Source: Cocos nucifera
Lineage: Eukaryota > Streptophyta > Magnoliopsida > Arecales > Arecaceae
DNA length: 64,000 nucleotides
NCBI GenBank assembly: GCA_006176705.1
Contig: QRFJ01000766.1
Coordinates: forward strand, 186,001-250,000
Direction: 5' to 3'
In this document: piece after piece, positions 1 through 11,130 of the stretch
Position numbering within the stretch: the first letter of the stretch is position 1
How the letters are laid out: each line of letters starts with the position of its first letter
Notes under the pieces: model-generated
Databases searched by the model: none
What the model was told of the DNA's origin: nothing
The model's input: the letters and a program-made list of their open reading frames with translations, nothing else
Position numbers and translations under genes: made by a program

Positions 1-302
1 TGTACTACTTTGTAGGTTCTTGAGGATAGCAGAAGATTAAGGAAAGGTGAAATGACCCTACATGTCAGAAATAGAGCAAAGGTTGCTATTGTGGTTGTGG
101 GGACATACCTTTTTCAACTACCATCAGGGAATATTTTATTTTTAAGACACTATTACTTTATACTTGCCGTGAGCAACAATCTTGTTTCTATCTCTTGCTT
201 AATGCAAGATAATTATGTAATAAGTTTTTATAAGGACTATTATAATATTTTTCTTGAAAATAATAAAATTGGAAGTGGTTTTCTTATTAATGGTCTCTTC
301 AT
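1..302 (+). pseudogene. C0: Ty1/copia pol fragment (protease to pre-integrase region)
   Basis: The reading frame gives LEDSRRLR, then GTYLFQLPSG, YYFILAVSNNLVSISCL and SGFLINGL, which match the segment between protease and integrase in the other copia elements of this window (compare about 52700-52990). The fragment enters from the left edge, so gag and the protease active site lie outside. It stops inside the motif that elsewhere reads GLYQLH, where the C1 LTR begins at 303. Internal deletions and substitutions show it is non-functional. It is the oldest layer visible, serving as host DNA for the next insertion. The family assignment is firm; its exact parent element is not known. Confidence 0.8.
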
Positions 303-2755
303 TGGAAAATAGGTAGGATTTCATGCATGTCTTTCGAAATTTTTTTGAAATAAAACGAGTGGAAAACTTATGATTAATTTTATTAATTAATTTATGTATA
401 TGATCATATCATTAAACACCTACAATTTAAGATCTATGACATGATAAGATGCATATTTACATCTAAAAAATAAAAAGCAAATAAATATTGATCATATAAA
501 TACCGATCTAGATCAAATCTAAGATATATTAGAGATCAGATCTCTATACCTGAGCGTGGGTCAAGAACTCCACTACTAATTTTCATGGACGTGATTATTG
601 CTCAGAGCCACACAAGATGTCTAATCTTTATAGGTAATCCACATAAAGCTTCTATGCTGATCGGAGGTTCGACGATAAAAGATCTGCATGAGGTGTTCTT
701 CTTGTAGATCCCTTCTGATGGTTGATCCAATTTTTTTTTTTAAAATCTCTTGGATCCTTCAAGAGATGAAGAACCAGAGAAGAATGAATAAAAAGAGAAA
801 ACTTTTCACTCTTCTCTCTCAAAAGTATTTACAAAAGAGAGATAAAAAAATCCTAGAGAAGAACCCCTTCTTCTTTTCTTTCTTTTCTTTCAACAAGACA
901 TACAAAGACAATGTCCTGGAGAAGCCTCATGCCCCCCATCTTAGAGCGCCCAATACCCATGCCCCTCTTAACTATTCCACAGTGAAAAATCTTATTTTTC
1001 TCATGCCAAGACACCCTTAAAAAGAGGTGCCCCAAGGATTCCATGACTAGGTCTAATACCTATTTGACAAGGTCAAATACCTAGTTGATAGGAATTCAAA
1101 AAGAGGAATTTTAGGGGGCATCCAACTCTTGGATGCCACCCCTAAAACCAAGGCATGGGTTAACTATAATTCACACTAAAAAGGAATAAAAAGAGGGTGC
1201 AAGGCAAGGGTATGTGTGGGGAAAGGAATCTCTTGGCGCATGAAAGAGAATCCTAGTCAAAATGGGATTCCTCTTTCACACCCTTTCCTTAGAGAGAAAG
1301 AGGGTGGTGTGGAGAAGGATTCTTTTGGGCAAACAACCAAGAAACCTACATGAAATAGAGGGGAGGGCATGGGATTTAATATGGTGCAAGGGGAGAGGGA
1401 GAGTCCCAGTCCAACTAGGCTCTCCAATTTGACCTAGGTCAAACTTAATCTTAACCCTATTTAAAATAGGATTGGTGCAGCCTAATTAAGAATGATCCTA
1501 GTCCAACTAAAAGTCTAATTAAATTTGATTAAATCTTATTTAATTCTTAAGTCAATTAGAAATTAGATACACACAAGTCCTAATTGAATAGAAAATTGAT
1601 CTTTCTTATAATTGGATTGTCTCATAAACCAATTAGACTTGATCTAATCAAGTCCAAACTAGTCAAAATTAAATCAATTCAATTAGACTTTATCTCAGTC
1701 CTAATCAATTGATCCAATTAGCAATTTAATTGTTAATTAATCCTCTTACAACACTTGAACTTGATCAATCATTAATCATAATGACGAGTTGATCCTAAAA
1801 TGATTCATAGTTATTTATCAACCATCCAATCAGATAGAAACCTCTTATATGTATGATCCCAAAGATTTGAACCTAAGCTAGTAGCATCAGAATAAATTCT
1901 TAAATTAATTAAAGTGACCATCTAGCAATAGTACTTGACATCTGGATAGATCAAATGTATGTAAAGCAACATTCTAGAGTCCTCGCCCATGGTTACCATA
2001 TAATTCATCCCTTTGACCCTTAATGCTTAGGATGACCCAGAGTTAACTGTCAACTCTTAATCAGTTCATCCATATTGTGTCTCAATCATATAAATCTCAT
2101 GACTCCTCATAAGGATTACCCAGGCCTAGGTTTTGCTAAATTAAAACATAGCGAAACATTCTCTCCAACCTCTTTGGAGTAATCAATTTTATCTTGACTC
2201 ATGCATCGACTTTGCAAGTACTTGACTGTACTAAAAAATCTTCTATCACTATATTAGAAATACAGGTAGTCTGGCATCAAAATATAGTGAGTTGCTTGCA
2301 AGTCACCATGACGATCTTAGGTCGGAGAGATACTTATACTCATAGCCTTTGCTAGCTACTCTTAACAGTGGAGTACTATGCAAATTGATCATGTTCAGTG
2401 CTGATGTACTCCTATATCTTACCTGTATACTATACCAGTGTCTCCATATCATTTGGTTATGAGGACAACCAACACATATGGTATATATCAACCTATACTC
2501 AATATATTATTATCCTAGTTAATAACATATCATTTAGTCATAAACAATTTTAAGAACCATCTGATAAATCCTCTATCAATTGATAGTAATTCCAAGAACT
2601 TCATCATAACATAAGAGTTCATTTAAGGAAGATAGATAATTTATGATGAATAAACTAAATAACTTTTTATTAATTTAATAATTGATATACAAATTACATG
2701 AGGAGCATAATCATCTATAACTTAGATGATTGACTTTAGGATGCAATTTCTAACA
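303..2755 (-). repeat. C1 3' LTR (copia family A)
   Basis: Read on the minus strand it starts TGTTAGAAATTGCATCC at 2755 and ends near 303 as CCTATTTTCCA. The order of landmarks (start, the block around 2300-2500, and the end) follows the C2 LTR at 4559-7263. Its length of about 2.45 kb is slightly shorter than the C2 LTR. It is AT-rich and has no credible protein; short open frames at 688-1044 and 2303-2491 are chance. The exact left boundary is by alignment to C2 and may be off by a few bases. Confidence 0.75.
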
Positions 2756-2768
2756 ACTTTCACTTGGA
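2756..2768 (-). other. C1 polypurine tract
   Basis: On the minus strand the purine-rich AAGTGAAAGT lies directly before the LTR start TGTTAG. It matches the position and form of AAGTGGGAGAT in P2 (62434-62445). This tract primes plus-strand DNA synthesis in LTR elements. Confidence 0.6.
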
Positions 2769-2789
2769 CTAAAACCAATCAGAATAATA

Positions 2790-4558
2790 TCAAATATCCA
2801 TCTTCCACTTATGTTTGTCAAACTCCTTCATTTCGAAGGCTTTAGTAAATGGGTTGGCCAAGTTCTCCATTCCATCGATCTTCTGAAGGTCAATGTCACC
2901 CCAATCCATAATCTTCCAAATAAAATGATAGCAATGCAGAATATGCTTGGTCTTACGGTGTGCCTTTAATTCTTTAGCCTGAGCTATGGCTCCGGTTCTA
3001 TCATAATATAGGAGGACTGGATCAGCGATGAAGGGTACCAATCCTAGCTTGCTGATGAACTTCCACAACCATATAGCCTCCTTGCCAGCATCAAATGCTG
3101 TGATATATTTGGCATTGCAAATAAAATTGACTATGGTTTGCTACTTGAAACTTTTTTAGTAGATTGCTCCTCAACTTAGGATGAAAATATAACCTAACAC
3201 ACTTTTGTTATCATTGTTATCTGACTAAAAACTGAAATCAGTATATCCCATAATTTTTAAGTCAGTATCTCCATATATAAGCTACTGATTTTTAGTATTT
3301 CTCAAATACCTAAGAATTATCTTTACAATCTTTCAGTAGTTCTCATCCGAATCAAACTAGTATCTACTCACTATCCTTAGTGAGTATGATATATTTGGTC
3401 TCATATACGTCATGACGTACATGATAGATCCCACTATCGAGGCATATGAGATTCTATTCATATACTTTCTCTCTTGAGGAATTATCGAACAATCCTTCTT
3501 AAAGAGAGAAATTTCATGGCCTATCAGTAGATAGCATTTCTTGAAATTCTTCATGCTGAACCTTTACAACATAGTATCTATGTACATGGACTGGGACAAC
3601 CTAAGCATCCTGTTAAATCTATCTCTATAGGTCATCATTCGTAGGATATAGGATGCTTCTCCTAAGTTCTTTATGAAAAATTGAGATGACAGCCAAACCT
3701 TTATTCCTTGTAATGTTGGAATATTATTCCTGATTAAGAGAATGTCATCTACATACAATACAAGAAATACTACTACAGAACTATTTGCCTATTTATATAT
3801 GGAGGATTCTTCTCTATTCTTAACGAAATCATACATTCTAATTGTCTTATCAAAATGCATGTTCCAACTCTAAGATGCATGCTTCAATCCATAAATAAAT
3901 CTCTAAAGCTTGCACACCTTAGACTCGCTGTGGATGCGAACTCTGCAGGTTGTATTATATACATCTCTTTGTCTAGCTCTCCATTCAGGAAAGTTGTCTT
4001 CATATTCATTTATCCAATCTCATAATCCAAATGTACCACTATTGCAAGCATTATCCGAATAGACTTGAGCATTGCCATAGGAGAAAATATCTCATCATAG
4101 TCTATACCATAATGTTGACGATATCTCTTGACAACCAAACAAGCATTATAGGTCTCCACCTTCTCATCTATGTTCCTTTTTCTTTTGAAAATTCACTTGC
4201 ACCCAATGAATTTTATCCCTTCAGGTGGATCAACCAATGTCCATACACTATTAATCTTCATGAACTCCATTTTGCATTTTATGGCTTCAAGCTAGTTCTC
4301 AAAGTCAAATCTCTGCATGGCATCTATGTAGGTAATCGGATCCTCATTGTTCTTATCAAGTTCAATAGGATCACCATTTCGAATTAAGAAACTATAGTAT
4401 CTATCTAGCAAACATAGTACTCTACTAGATCTCCTTAAAGGTGCCTCTTCAATAGGTTTCGAGTTTGATCTAATCAAATTTCATTTTGTAGGTTCACTAG
4501 ATCATGTTGGTTCTTCTACCAATCAAACTTTCTTAAGTTTAATTTTAGAGGCAATAGT
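2790..4558 (-). pseudogene. C1 copia pol remnant (reverse transcriptase and RNase H)
   Basis: Minus-strand frames show, from 5' to 3': the integrase-RT linker (PLRRSSRV near 4440); RT pieces with YVDDILLI near 3740, LGEASYILRM and YRDRFNRMLRLSQSMYI; the RT end RISYASIVGSIMYVMTYMRP near 3440; and RNase H with YYDRTGAIAQAKELKAHRKT near 2980 and NPFTKAFEM near 2850. Each piece aligns in order with M1 (22900-24720). The frame is broken several times, and the RNase H segment that reads DSTVEVEY in M1 is degraded here. No integrase or gag is present because C2 truncates it at 4558. Confidence 0.8.
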
Positions 4559-7263
4559 TGTTGGAAAATGTGTCCCAAAGTCAATCATAAGCCTATTAAC
4601 GATTGAGCTACATTATATCTATAATTGATTCATTAATGAATAAAATATATTTTTGACATCTTTTCATCACAAAGTATTCATCTTCTAACAAACTTCATTA
4701 TTGTGATGAAGTCTTTAGGATTATTTAGATTTGATAAAGAGAGAATTTATCAATTAGTTATTAAATTTGTTCACGATCAAATGATAGGCTGTTAATTAGG
4801 ACGACAACGTCTATCGAGCATGGGTCGCTGTATACCATATAGATTGGTTATCCTCTTAACCAAGAAGTATGGAGACACTGGTATGGCATATAGGTGAGAT
4901 GTATGGATACATCGTCATTGAACGTGACCAACTTCAGAGCATTCTGCTGTCAAGAATATCTCAGATGGGATATAGGTATAAGTATCCCTTAGACCTGAGA
5001 TCACCTCAGTGACTTGCAAGCAACTCACTATGCTTTGGTACTAGACTAACTAAATTTCTAATTCAGTAATGAAAGGATGCTAGGCATAGTCAACTACTTA
5101 TGAAGTCAGTGTGTGATCAAGATAGAATTAACCACTCTAAGAGTTGGAGAAAATTGTATCACTATATTTCAATATAGCAAAATCTTGGCCAGGGTAATCC
5201 ATCAGATAGATTTGATATTTTGAAATATAATATGGACAACCTGATCAAAGTTGATAGTTAAACTCTGAGGTATTCTATGAGCATTTTGGTCAAGGGGATG
5301 AATTATATGGAAACTATATCCGCATGGGTTCTAAGGATATTATTCTACACATTCGACCTATCCGACCATTAGGTACCATTACTAGATGGTTACTTCGATT
5401 GGTACAGAAATTTATTTCTATGCTATTGACCTAGGTTTGAACTTATGAGGTCACACACATTAGAGTTTATGATCCTATTGGATGGTTGATCAGCAATTTA
5501 GAATCGTTATAGTGTTAAACGATCAATACGATTGATGTTTAACCTAGCGCAAGTATTATAGGAGGATCGATTAGCAATTCAATTGCTATTTGGCTTAATT
5601 TGATTAAGTCAGAGGACTAAAATTAAGTTTAATTAATATTATTTAATTAGATTTAGTTTGAGCTTGATTGGATCAAGTCCAATTGGCTTATTGGATAAGC
5701 CAAGTGCAAGGAAGAACTAGTCCTAGTTCAATTAGGACTTGGGTCAACCCAATTTCTAATATGATTAAAAATTAAATCAAAATTTAATTTAATTTAATCT
5801 AATTTAATTAAGTTTTTAATTAGATTAAGACCTATTTTAATTGAGTTAAATAAATTTTAATTTTATTTGGTCTGAAGATCAAGTTGGACCAAGTCAAATT
5901 GGAAGTCTTAGTGAGACTAGGACTTGTATTAACCCAATCTCTAATTTAATTAAAAATTAAATTAAAATTTAATTTAATTAAAAATTTAATTAAAATTTAA
6001 TTTAATTTTATTTAATTTAATTAAGATTTTGATTGGACTAAGACCTATTCTAATTGGATTAAAATAAATCTAATTTAATTTGGTTAAAAGATTTTGTTTG
6101 ACCAAGTCAAATTAGAAGTCCTAGTATGACTTGGACTTCCCTCCTTGCACCACCTTAGCCTCAATGCCCCCCACTCCTATTTTTTAAGATTTTTTCATGG
6201 AAAATTCTCTTCCCAAGCCCTCTCATGCATGCCCTTCTCTTTCTCTCCTATTTATTTAGGAATTAGTTAAGGACCAAGTCAATAGATGGAAAGTTGTTGT
6301 GGTATTGAACTCTATATGATAGAATCCCAACAAACATTGACTCTTCCCTTATGTGCCACCCATCTTGATTTATTTTATGATTTCCATGGTAAATAAAGGG
6401 TTTTTCTGTGCTCTTTTGTGGTGGTCCATGGCATGGGATGAGGAGGGGGTGCCCAAGTGTTGGGCATCCTAACAACTTGCCATATATGGTCCTGCCTTGT
6501 CTAGAAATTTGACCTAGACAAGGCTCTTCCATAACTTATTATTTAAAATAAATTTTTACTTAAATTTTTTGTGAAACATAGACCTTTGAGAGATAATTTT
6601 GGTGTATGAAAATTAAAGGGAAATGATTCTTGGACATTGAGATTCAATAGACACAAAACTAATTGTCTAGGTGAGAGCAAAGAGAAGAAAAAGAGGGTCT
6701 TCTTCTAGGGTTGCTGTGTTCACCTCTTTCCTTCCTCCTTCTTTAAGTTTTCTAAGAGTGTCTCACATCTAAAACCTCCTCTCCTCCTTCTCCTCTTTGG
6801 AAGAGTCCAAATCCAAAAGAAGGAGGCATCTGATCGACCATCCAAGAAAGATCAGCATAGTACTAGCATACTGTATTGATTTCCTGCATCAGGATTTCTG
6901 ATCGTGCTCATGGGCTCGTATGGACGACTCCTAGAGCCTGGACACATGTACGGCTCATGAATTCATTCTAAAGTCTAGATCAGTAAGTTAGAAGGTCTAA
7001 CTTGTACAGATAATAGATCTGATCTATTGGTTTTATAACTGCATTAGATGTAGTATTGTTGCATGTTGATAAGATCAACATGTTTTCTTTCTTTTGTGTT
7101 TTTTAATTTTGGATTTAATAACATACCATGATCATATAATAGATCTTATATTTAAAGTATTTTTAGATATTTAAAATTAATTTTAATTAATTTTAGTCTT
7201 CCGCTGCCTGATCTTGAAAAAGTTTCAAGATCTAGTCTTAAAATCCTAGATCTAGTTCTTTTA
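4559..7263 (+). repeat. C2 5' LTR (copia family A, about 2.7 kb)
   Basis: It starts TGTTGGAAAATGTGTCCC and ends just before the primer-binding site. The first 950 bp are closely alignable to C3 (14511-15470). The middle (about 5580-6130) is a run of AATTTAATT-type AT repeats with several near-copies of the phrase TAGTCCAATTAGGACTTGG. No ORF is credible. The right end TTCTTTTA departs from the usual CA, probably by mutation. Confidence 0.78.
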
Positions 7264-7278
7264 ATTAGTATCAGAGCC
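7264..7278 (+). other. C2 primer-binding site
   Basis: ATTAGTATCAGAGCC is one base from the copia consensus TGGTATCAGAGC, complementary to initiator methionine tRNA. It directly follows the LTR end and fixes the LTR boundary and the plus orientation of C2. Confidence 0.85.
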
Positions 7279-7379
7279 TAGGTTTTTATTACATAATTTC
7301 TTAAGCATGTTTAGATTATTTCTTAGATTAGATCTAATTTATAATCTAATTATTGAATCTAAAATTAAAAATTTAGATC

Positions 7380-7451
7380 TCACGAACTATTATAAGGTTG
7401 TCCTGCTGTAAGGTTTATCCCTTACAGTGAAAAGGTTGTCCTAGTTCGTGA
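7380..7451 (+). other. C2 leader hairpin 1 (nested inverted repeats)
   Basis: TCACGAACTA (7380-7389) is perfectly complementary to TAGTTCGTGA (7442-7451). Inside, CTGTAAGG (7406-7413) pairs with CCTTACAG (7420-7427) around a 6-base loop. The phrase AAGGTTGTCCT occurs on both sides of the inner stem. It lies about 100 bases after the primer-binding site, where LTR elements carry packaging and dimerisation signals. That role is inference. Confidence 0.6.
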
Positions 7452-7550
7452 TGATCTGCTCCTAATCATAAATTTATTAGATTTGAACTAATTTTATTTA
7501 AGATTTAATAGATTTAAAATAATTTTAGATCTATAAATAAAGTTTTTAGA

Positions 7551-7629
7551 TTACACGGACTACTATAAGGTTGTCCTACTATAAGGTTTAACCCTTATAG
7601 TGGAAAGGTTGTCCTAGTACGTGCTGATC
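7551..7629 (+). other. C2 leader hairpin 2 (second copy)
   Basis: This is a second copy of the hairpin unit. ACTATAAGG (7578-7586) pairs with CCTTATAGT (7593-7601) around TTTAAC, again flanked by AAGGTTGTCCT phrases and by an imperfect outer stem (ACACGGACTA with TAGTACGTGC). Several stem bases differ from copy 1 while pairing is kept, which favours a selected RNA structure. Confidence 0.58.
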
Positions 7630-7702
7630 TAAAATATTGATCAAAAAATTTTAGATTATGTTGGAGGATTTTTATGCTAGTCGAAGACATGACAAATGGG
7701 TT

Positions 7703-8420
7703 GATTGAAGATCTTCAGAGGGCTATGGCTGAGGTTCTATTTTTGGCCAAACTTGAGTTCATCAAGAGATAGAAGCCAAAATCACGATGAGGGCTGATTG
7801 AAGGTCTTCGGAATACTGTGGCCGAGGTCCTATTTTCAGCCAAACTTGAGTTCATCAAGAGACGAAAGTCAGTCACTATGAAAATTGATTGAAGGTCTTC
7901 AAAAGGCTGAGGTCGAGGCTCCTTTTTTGACTGAACCTGAGTTGATCAAGAGATAGAAGCCAATCACTATGAAAGCTAATTGAAGGTCTTCGGAAGGCTG
8001 AAGCCAAGGTCCTATTTCTGACTGAACCTGAGTTCATCAAGAGATAGAAGTCAATCACTATGAAAGCTGATTGAAGATCTTTGTAAGGCTGTGATCGAGG
8101 TCCTATTTTCGATCGAACTTGAGTTCATCAAGAGATAGAAGCCAAAATCACGATGAGGGTTGATTGAAGGTCTTCGAAATGCTATGATCGAGGTCCTATT
8201 TTTGGTCGAACTTGAGTTCACCAAGAGACGGAAGCCAATCACCATGAAAGCTAATTGAAGATCTTCGGAAGGCTGAGGCCAAGGTTCTATTTCTGATTGA
8301 ACCTGAGTTCATCAAGAGATAAAAGCCAAAATCATGATGAGGTCTGAATTGAAGGTCTTCAAAGGATTAAGGATGAGCTCCGGAGTTAGGCCAAACTTGA
8401 GCTCATCAAGAGGCTGAAAT
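7703..8420 (+). repeat. 91-93 bp tandem repeat array in the L1 5' LTR (8 units)
   Basis: Units start at about 7703, 7796, 7887, 7978, 8069, 8162, 8253 and 8346, each opening GATTGAAGGTCTTCGGAAGG or a close variant and containing GAGTTCATCAAGAGATAGAAG. Unit lengths are 91 or 93 bp according to whether the end reads CAATCACTATGAAAGCT or AAAATCACGATGAGGGCT. The last unit is partial. The array ends about 170 bp upstream of the TATA box, where enhancer repeats of LTR promoters usually lie. Confidence 0.88.
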
Positions 8421-8591
8421 CTCCACTCTTGGCTCTAAGTTGTCAACTCGCTCTCCCCACATGCCATGAGGAGACAATTTCTAACATGACTCTAGAGCAT
8501 ATTCTAGTGGGAAAATAAAATATCTCTAACAATCCACTATTCTCCCATGACTAATAACCCACAATCCATCCTAACAAACTCCAGACCCTTC

Positions 8592-8598
8592 TATAAAA
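8592..8598 (+). promoter_or_regulatory. Probable TATA box of the L1 LTR
   Basis: CTATAAAAGG is a strong plant TATA context, about 230 bp before the LTR end and downstream of the tandem array. It implies transcription starting near 8620-8630 within the LTR. Confidence 0.55.
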
Positions 8599-8828
8599 GG
8601 AGAAAAAAGAGGGATCCCAAGGTGCATAATTCTTCTCTCCTAAACTCTCATCTTCTTTTCTCTGTTGAACGAAAAATTGACTTGAGCGTCGGAAGATCCC
8701 TGCCGAAGCCAACTCCAGTTGGGAACTTCTCTTGTATGTATGACTGTGCCTCCATCCCATTACTGCTGACTTGCCACCATTGCGCAACTCTAGCCAACCC
8801 AACCCCAAGGTAGATTTTTGCATCAACA

Positions 8829-8848
8829 GATGGCACTAGAAGGAGGGC
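8829..8848 (+). other. L1 primer-binding site (probable)
   Basis: Immediately after the LTR comes GATGGCACTAGAAGGAGGG. The TGGC-C-AGAAGGAGGG shape resembles primer-binding sites of Ty3/gypsy elements (TTGGCGC type) with mutations. The tRNA cannot be named from sequence alone. Confidence 0.5.
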
Positions 8849-9864
8849 CTTTGAGCTCATTTATGGAAAGAAATGAGCATCCAATGAGAGGAGCTCCGTC
8901 GCATTGCTCCAATGCTGACGAGATTCGACATCTATCTTCAACAGGTCCCATCCAGACTCAAATTAGGGGCCTCCAAATAAGGAAGAAATTTCAATCGAAG
9001 AAAGGATCCAGACAAAGAAGAAGATCATAACAAGGATGATCTGAACCAGCAAAGATGTCATAAGATCCAGATAAGAAATATGATTATGCAAATTTTTTAG
9101 TCAAACTACATTCTTGATTTTTTGTCCATTCTCTTGAGTTCTGGATAGAACTGCGCGTTAGAAGAGGATCTTCATTTGCATTTCGATGTGCTGGGCAAAA
9201 TAACAACAACCTCTAAAATCCAAAATGAAATGAAGAGACTGAGATCTGGGGAGAGATGGAGAAAAAATAAAGGGATATCATAAAAAATTAGAGGAGAACG
9301 AAGAGAGGCTTTCTCAGGTTGACGGTTACTTTGGCATCCTACTATTATACTTATCACATCTTCATTCGAGACTATGATATCATTTCTATTCATTACTCTC
9401 ATGGGTCATAAATTTTATCTATCTAGGTTAAATTAGAGCTATATTTTCCAAGCTAAGGGATGTGCCATTTTCTTAGATACTATTGCAACTATTTATTACT
9501 TTTCATACGTTGCTCTATTAAATGGGATATGTAGATCCAAAAACTCAGCTACTATCGTGCACCATCTGGATAATGGATTGTCATCATCAACTAACTAGAA
9601 GTTTTATGGCTCTTCTTCAAATATCGTATATTCATATTGATGACTAATGTTTAATTGCTACATACTACTCACAAGTTGGATTTATCAATGGAACTCTACA
9701 TGCTATTAATTTTGCTTCATCTCTTATCATCTCTAGTAGTTTCCCACTTAGTCATATTTAACACTGGAATCCTATGTGCTTTTAATGTTACTCCAATTCT
9801 CACAGTATGCAATCGCGCTCTTCTCGTCCCAAAGCTATTGACAGATCTGCTCAAATTTTAAATT
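8849..9864 (+). other. L1 internal region, part 1: no recognisable coding
   Basis: A 70-codon open frame (8818-9030) begins at the LTR/internal junction and ends in a basic tail (KKGSRQRRRS). It could be a decayed gag start, but I recognise no family. Beyond it, 9040-9860 is AT-rich with short unrelated open frames on both strands. I see nothing else here. Confidence 0.45.
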
Positions 9865-11130
9865 TTGGAAGGAAGAAAGAGGGGAGGGAACGATGTCCAC
9901 AGGACTCTCCCTAGCCCAAGCGACCCAACTGGCCGATGTCCTTCTCGTGCATGCATTCTGCCAATCTCCCTCACGATCCCAGGAGGCACCAACTTCAAAA
10001 AAAAAAAAGAAGAAAGTAGAAAAAGAAGAAGAAGAAGAAGAAGAAGAAGAAGAAGGGAGTTCAGTCCCCTATCCTTAAAAAAAAAGAGAGAAAAAGAAAG
10101 AAGAAAGGCGAGCAAGGTCGGTGTCTGCAGCCCTCCCCTGCTCCCATCGCGCCTTCAGCCAACCTCGTCTGTGCCCATCGTGCGTCTACGGGCCTCCCCC
10201 GCTCCCATCGTGCCTCTAGCCTCCCTCAGACTCGCTGAGTCCCTCCAACCTCCTCCCACAAAAGAAGAAGAAGAAGAAGGGGGAGAGAAGCGGCCGGCAC
10301 CCCTCCGACCGATCCACCCTCTCCCATGTGTTCGCACGCGTCTGGTCGACCTCCCCTATTTCCATCGCCCGTCCGATCGGTCCCTTTCAAACCAATGGTC
10401 CCAGCCGTAGCTGATCTCCTTCCTTTCACGTGCCATGCACCACGGTCGATCTTCTTCCTTTCGCACAACAAGCACGGCTATCGACCTCCTCCCATGGTGA
10501 CCCCTCCGATCTTTCTGCTCTAGGGTGTGACCTACGGTGCCGGAGTCCCCCATCGCAATATCGGATGGTGCCGACCTCCTCCTACAAAATAGAAAAAGAA
10601 AAGCTTCTCTATTTTAAGAAACAGAGAAGGAAGAAGCAGGGTGGGGTAGGCATCCATAGGCTTCTCCCTAGTTCCTACGCATCCGACTGATCTTCCTCCT
10701 CTATCCCATGCCCATCACAGCCATCAGCTAGATCTCCATCTAGCACGTTAGATGCAACGACTCTCACTGATCTTCTTCTCCCTATGCCTCAAGCAACCCC
10801 GACCAATCTTCCCACTCCCGCATGCTCAAGAGACCCCTCCGACCGATCTTTTCCTCTCCATGCACCACCAGTCATGGCTGAGCTTCTTGCCCCTTATGGC
10901 TAAGCTTTTCTTCCATGCATCCGAACATGCCCGTCTAGTAGAGCTCCTTCTGTGTGCCCACGTGCAGCCGAACCCATTGCAGCGATACCAAAATTCACCC
11001 AGGCGGCACCGAGGTCCTCCCTCATGATCTCAGCCGACGTCGATCTCCTCCAAAAATAAAAAATAAATAAATAAAAATAAATAAACAAGAGAGAAGAAAA
11101 AAAGAACAAGAAGAGGAGGAAAGAGGAAGC
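9865..11130 (+). other. L1 internal region, part 2: C/T-rich, GC-rich island
   Basis: The composition shifts abruptly to GC-rich and C/T-rich on the plus strand, with recurring phrases such as CCGCTCCCATCGTGCCTC, GACCTCCTCCCA and GATCTTCCTCC interrupted by GAA runs. Open frames run on both strands (181 codons plus at 9865-10410; 85 codons minus at 9858-10115), as expected for low-complexity, stop-poor DNA. It may be amplified from a short motif or be a captured host fragment. I recognise no protein domain in any frame. Confidence 0.5.
9996..10110 (+). repeat. A-rich and (GAA)n simple repeat
   Basis: A poly-A run at about 9997-10008 is followed by a near-perfect (GAA)n tract to about 10056, then A/G-rich sequence with GAAAGAAG. 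A second shorter GAA run lies at about 10262-10280. Confidence 0.85.

Larger units (their letters stand above)
303..4558 (-). mobile_element. C1: minus-strand Ty1/copia element, 3' half
   Basis: This is a copia element lying on the minus strand. It has a 3' LTR at 303-2755, a polypurine tract just inside it, and a decayed RNase H/RT region up to 4558. The 5' portion (integrase, gag, leader, 5' LTR) is missing because the C2 LTR begins at 4559. The five bases before the left LTR end, TTCAT at 298-302, are the expected target duplication, but the partner copy is outside the window. The LTR resembles C2 and C3, so all three are one copia family (family A). Confidence 0.82.
4559..7658 (+). mobile_element. 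C2: plus-strand Ty1/copia element, 5' LTR and leader only
   Basis: It consists of a 5' LTR (4559-7263), a primer-binding site directly after it, and about 380 bp of leader. L1 begins at 7659, so gag-pol of C2 is not in the window; it should resume after the L1 right end beyond 64000. ATAGT at 4554-4558 is the expected target duplication in C1, unverified because the partner lies outside. The LTR is the same family as C1 and C3. Confidence 0.8.
7659..8828 (+). repeat. L1 5' LTR
   Basis: It begins TGTTGGAGGATTTTTATGC and ends GCATCAACA. Its order is a short start, eight tandem units of about 92 bp, a unique segment with the TATA box at 8592, and a short R-U5. The first half aligns with 13791-14510. 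Open frames in it (7876-8245 minus, 8547-8860 both strands) differ by strand and follow the tandem repeat, so I do not call them genes. Confidence 0.82.

Noticed and set aside
7876..8245. Two minus-strand open frames with repeated NSSS phrases
   Set aside because: They are translations of the 91/93-bp tandem repeat in antisense; the frame shifts between units.
9865..10410. 181-codon open frame in L1
   Set aside because: It runs through poly-Lys/Arg/Glu from GAA repeats and C-rich sequence; overlapping frames on both strands are also open, the sign of low-complexity DNA.
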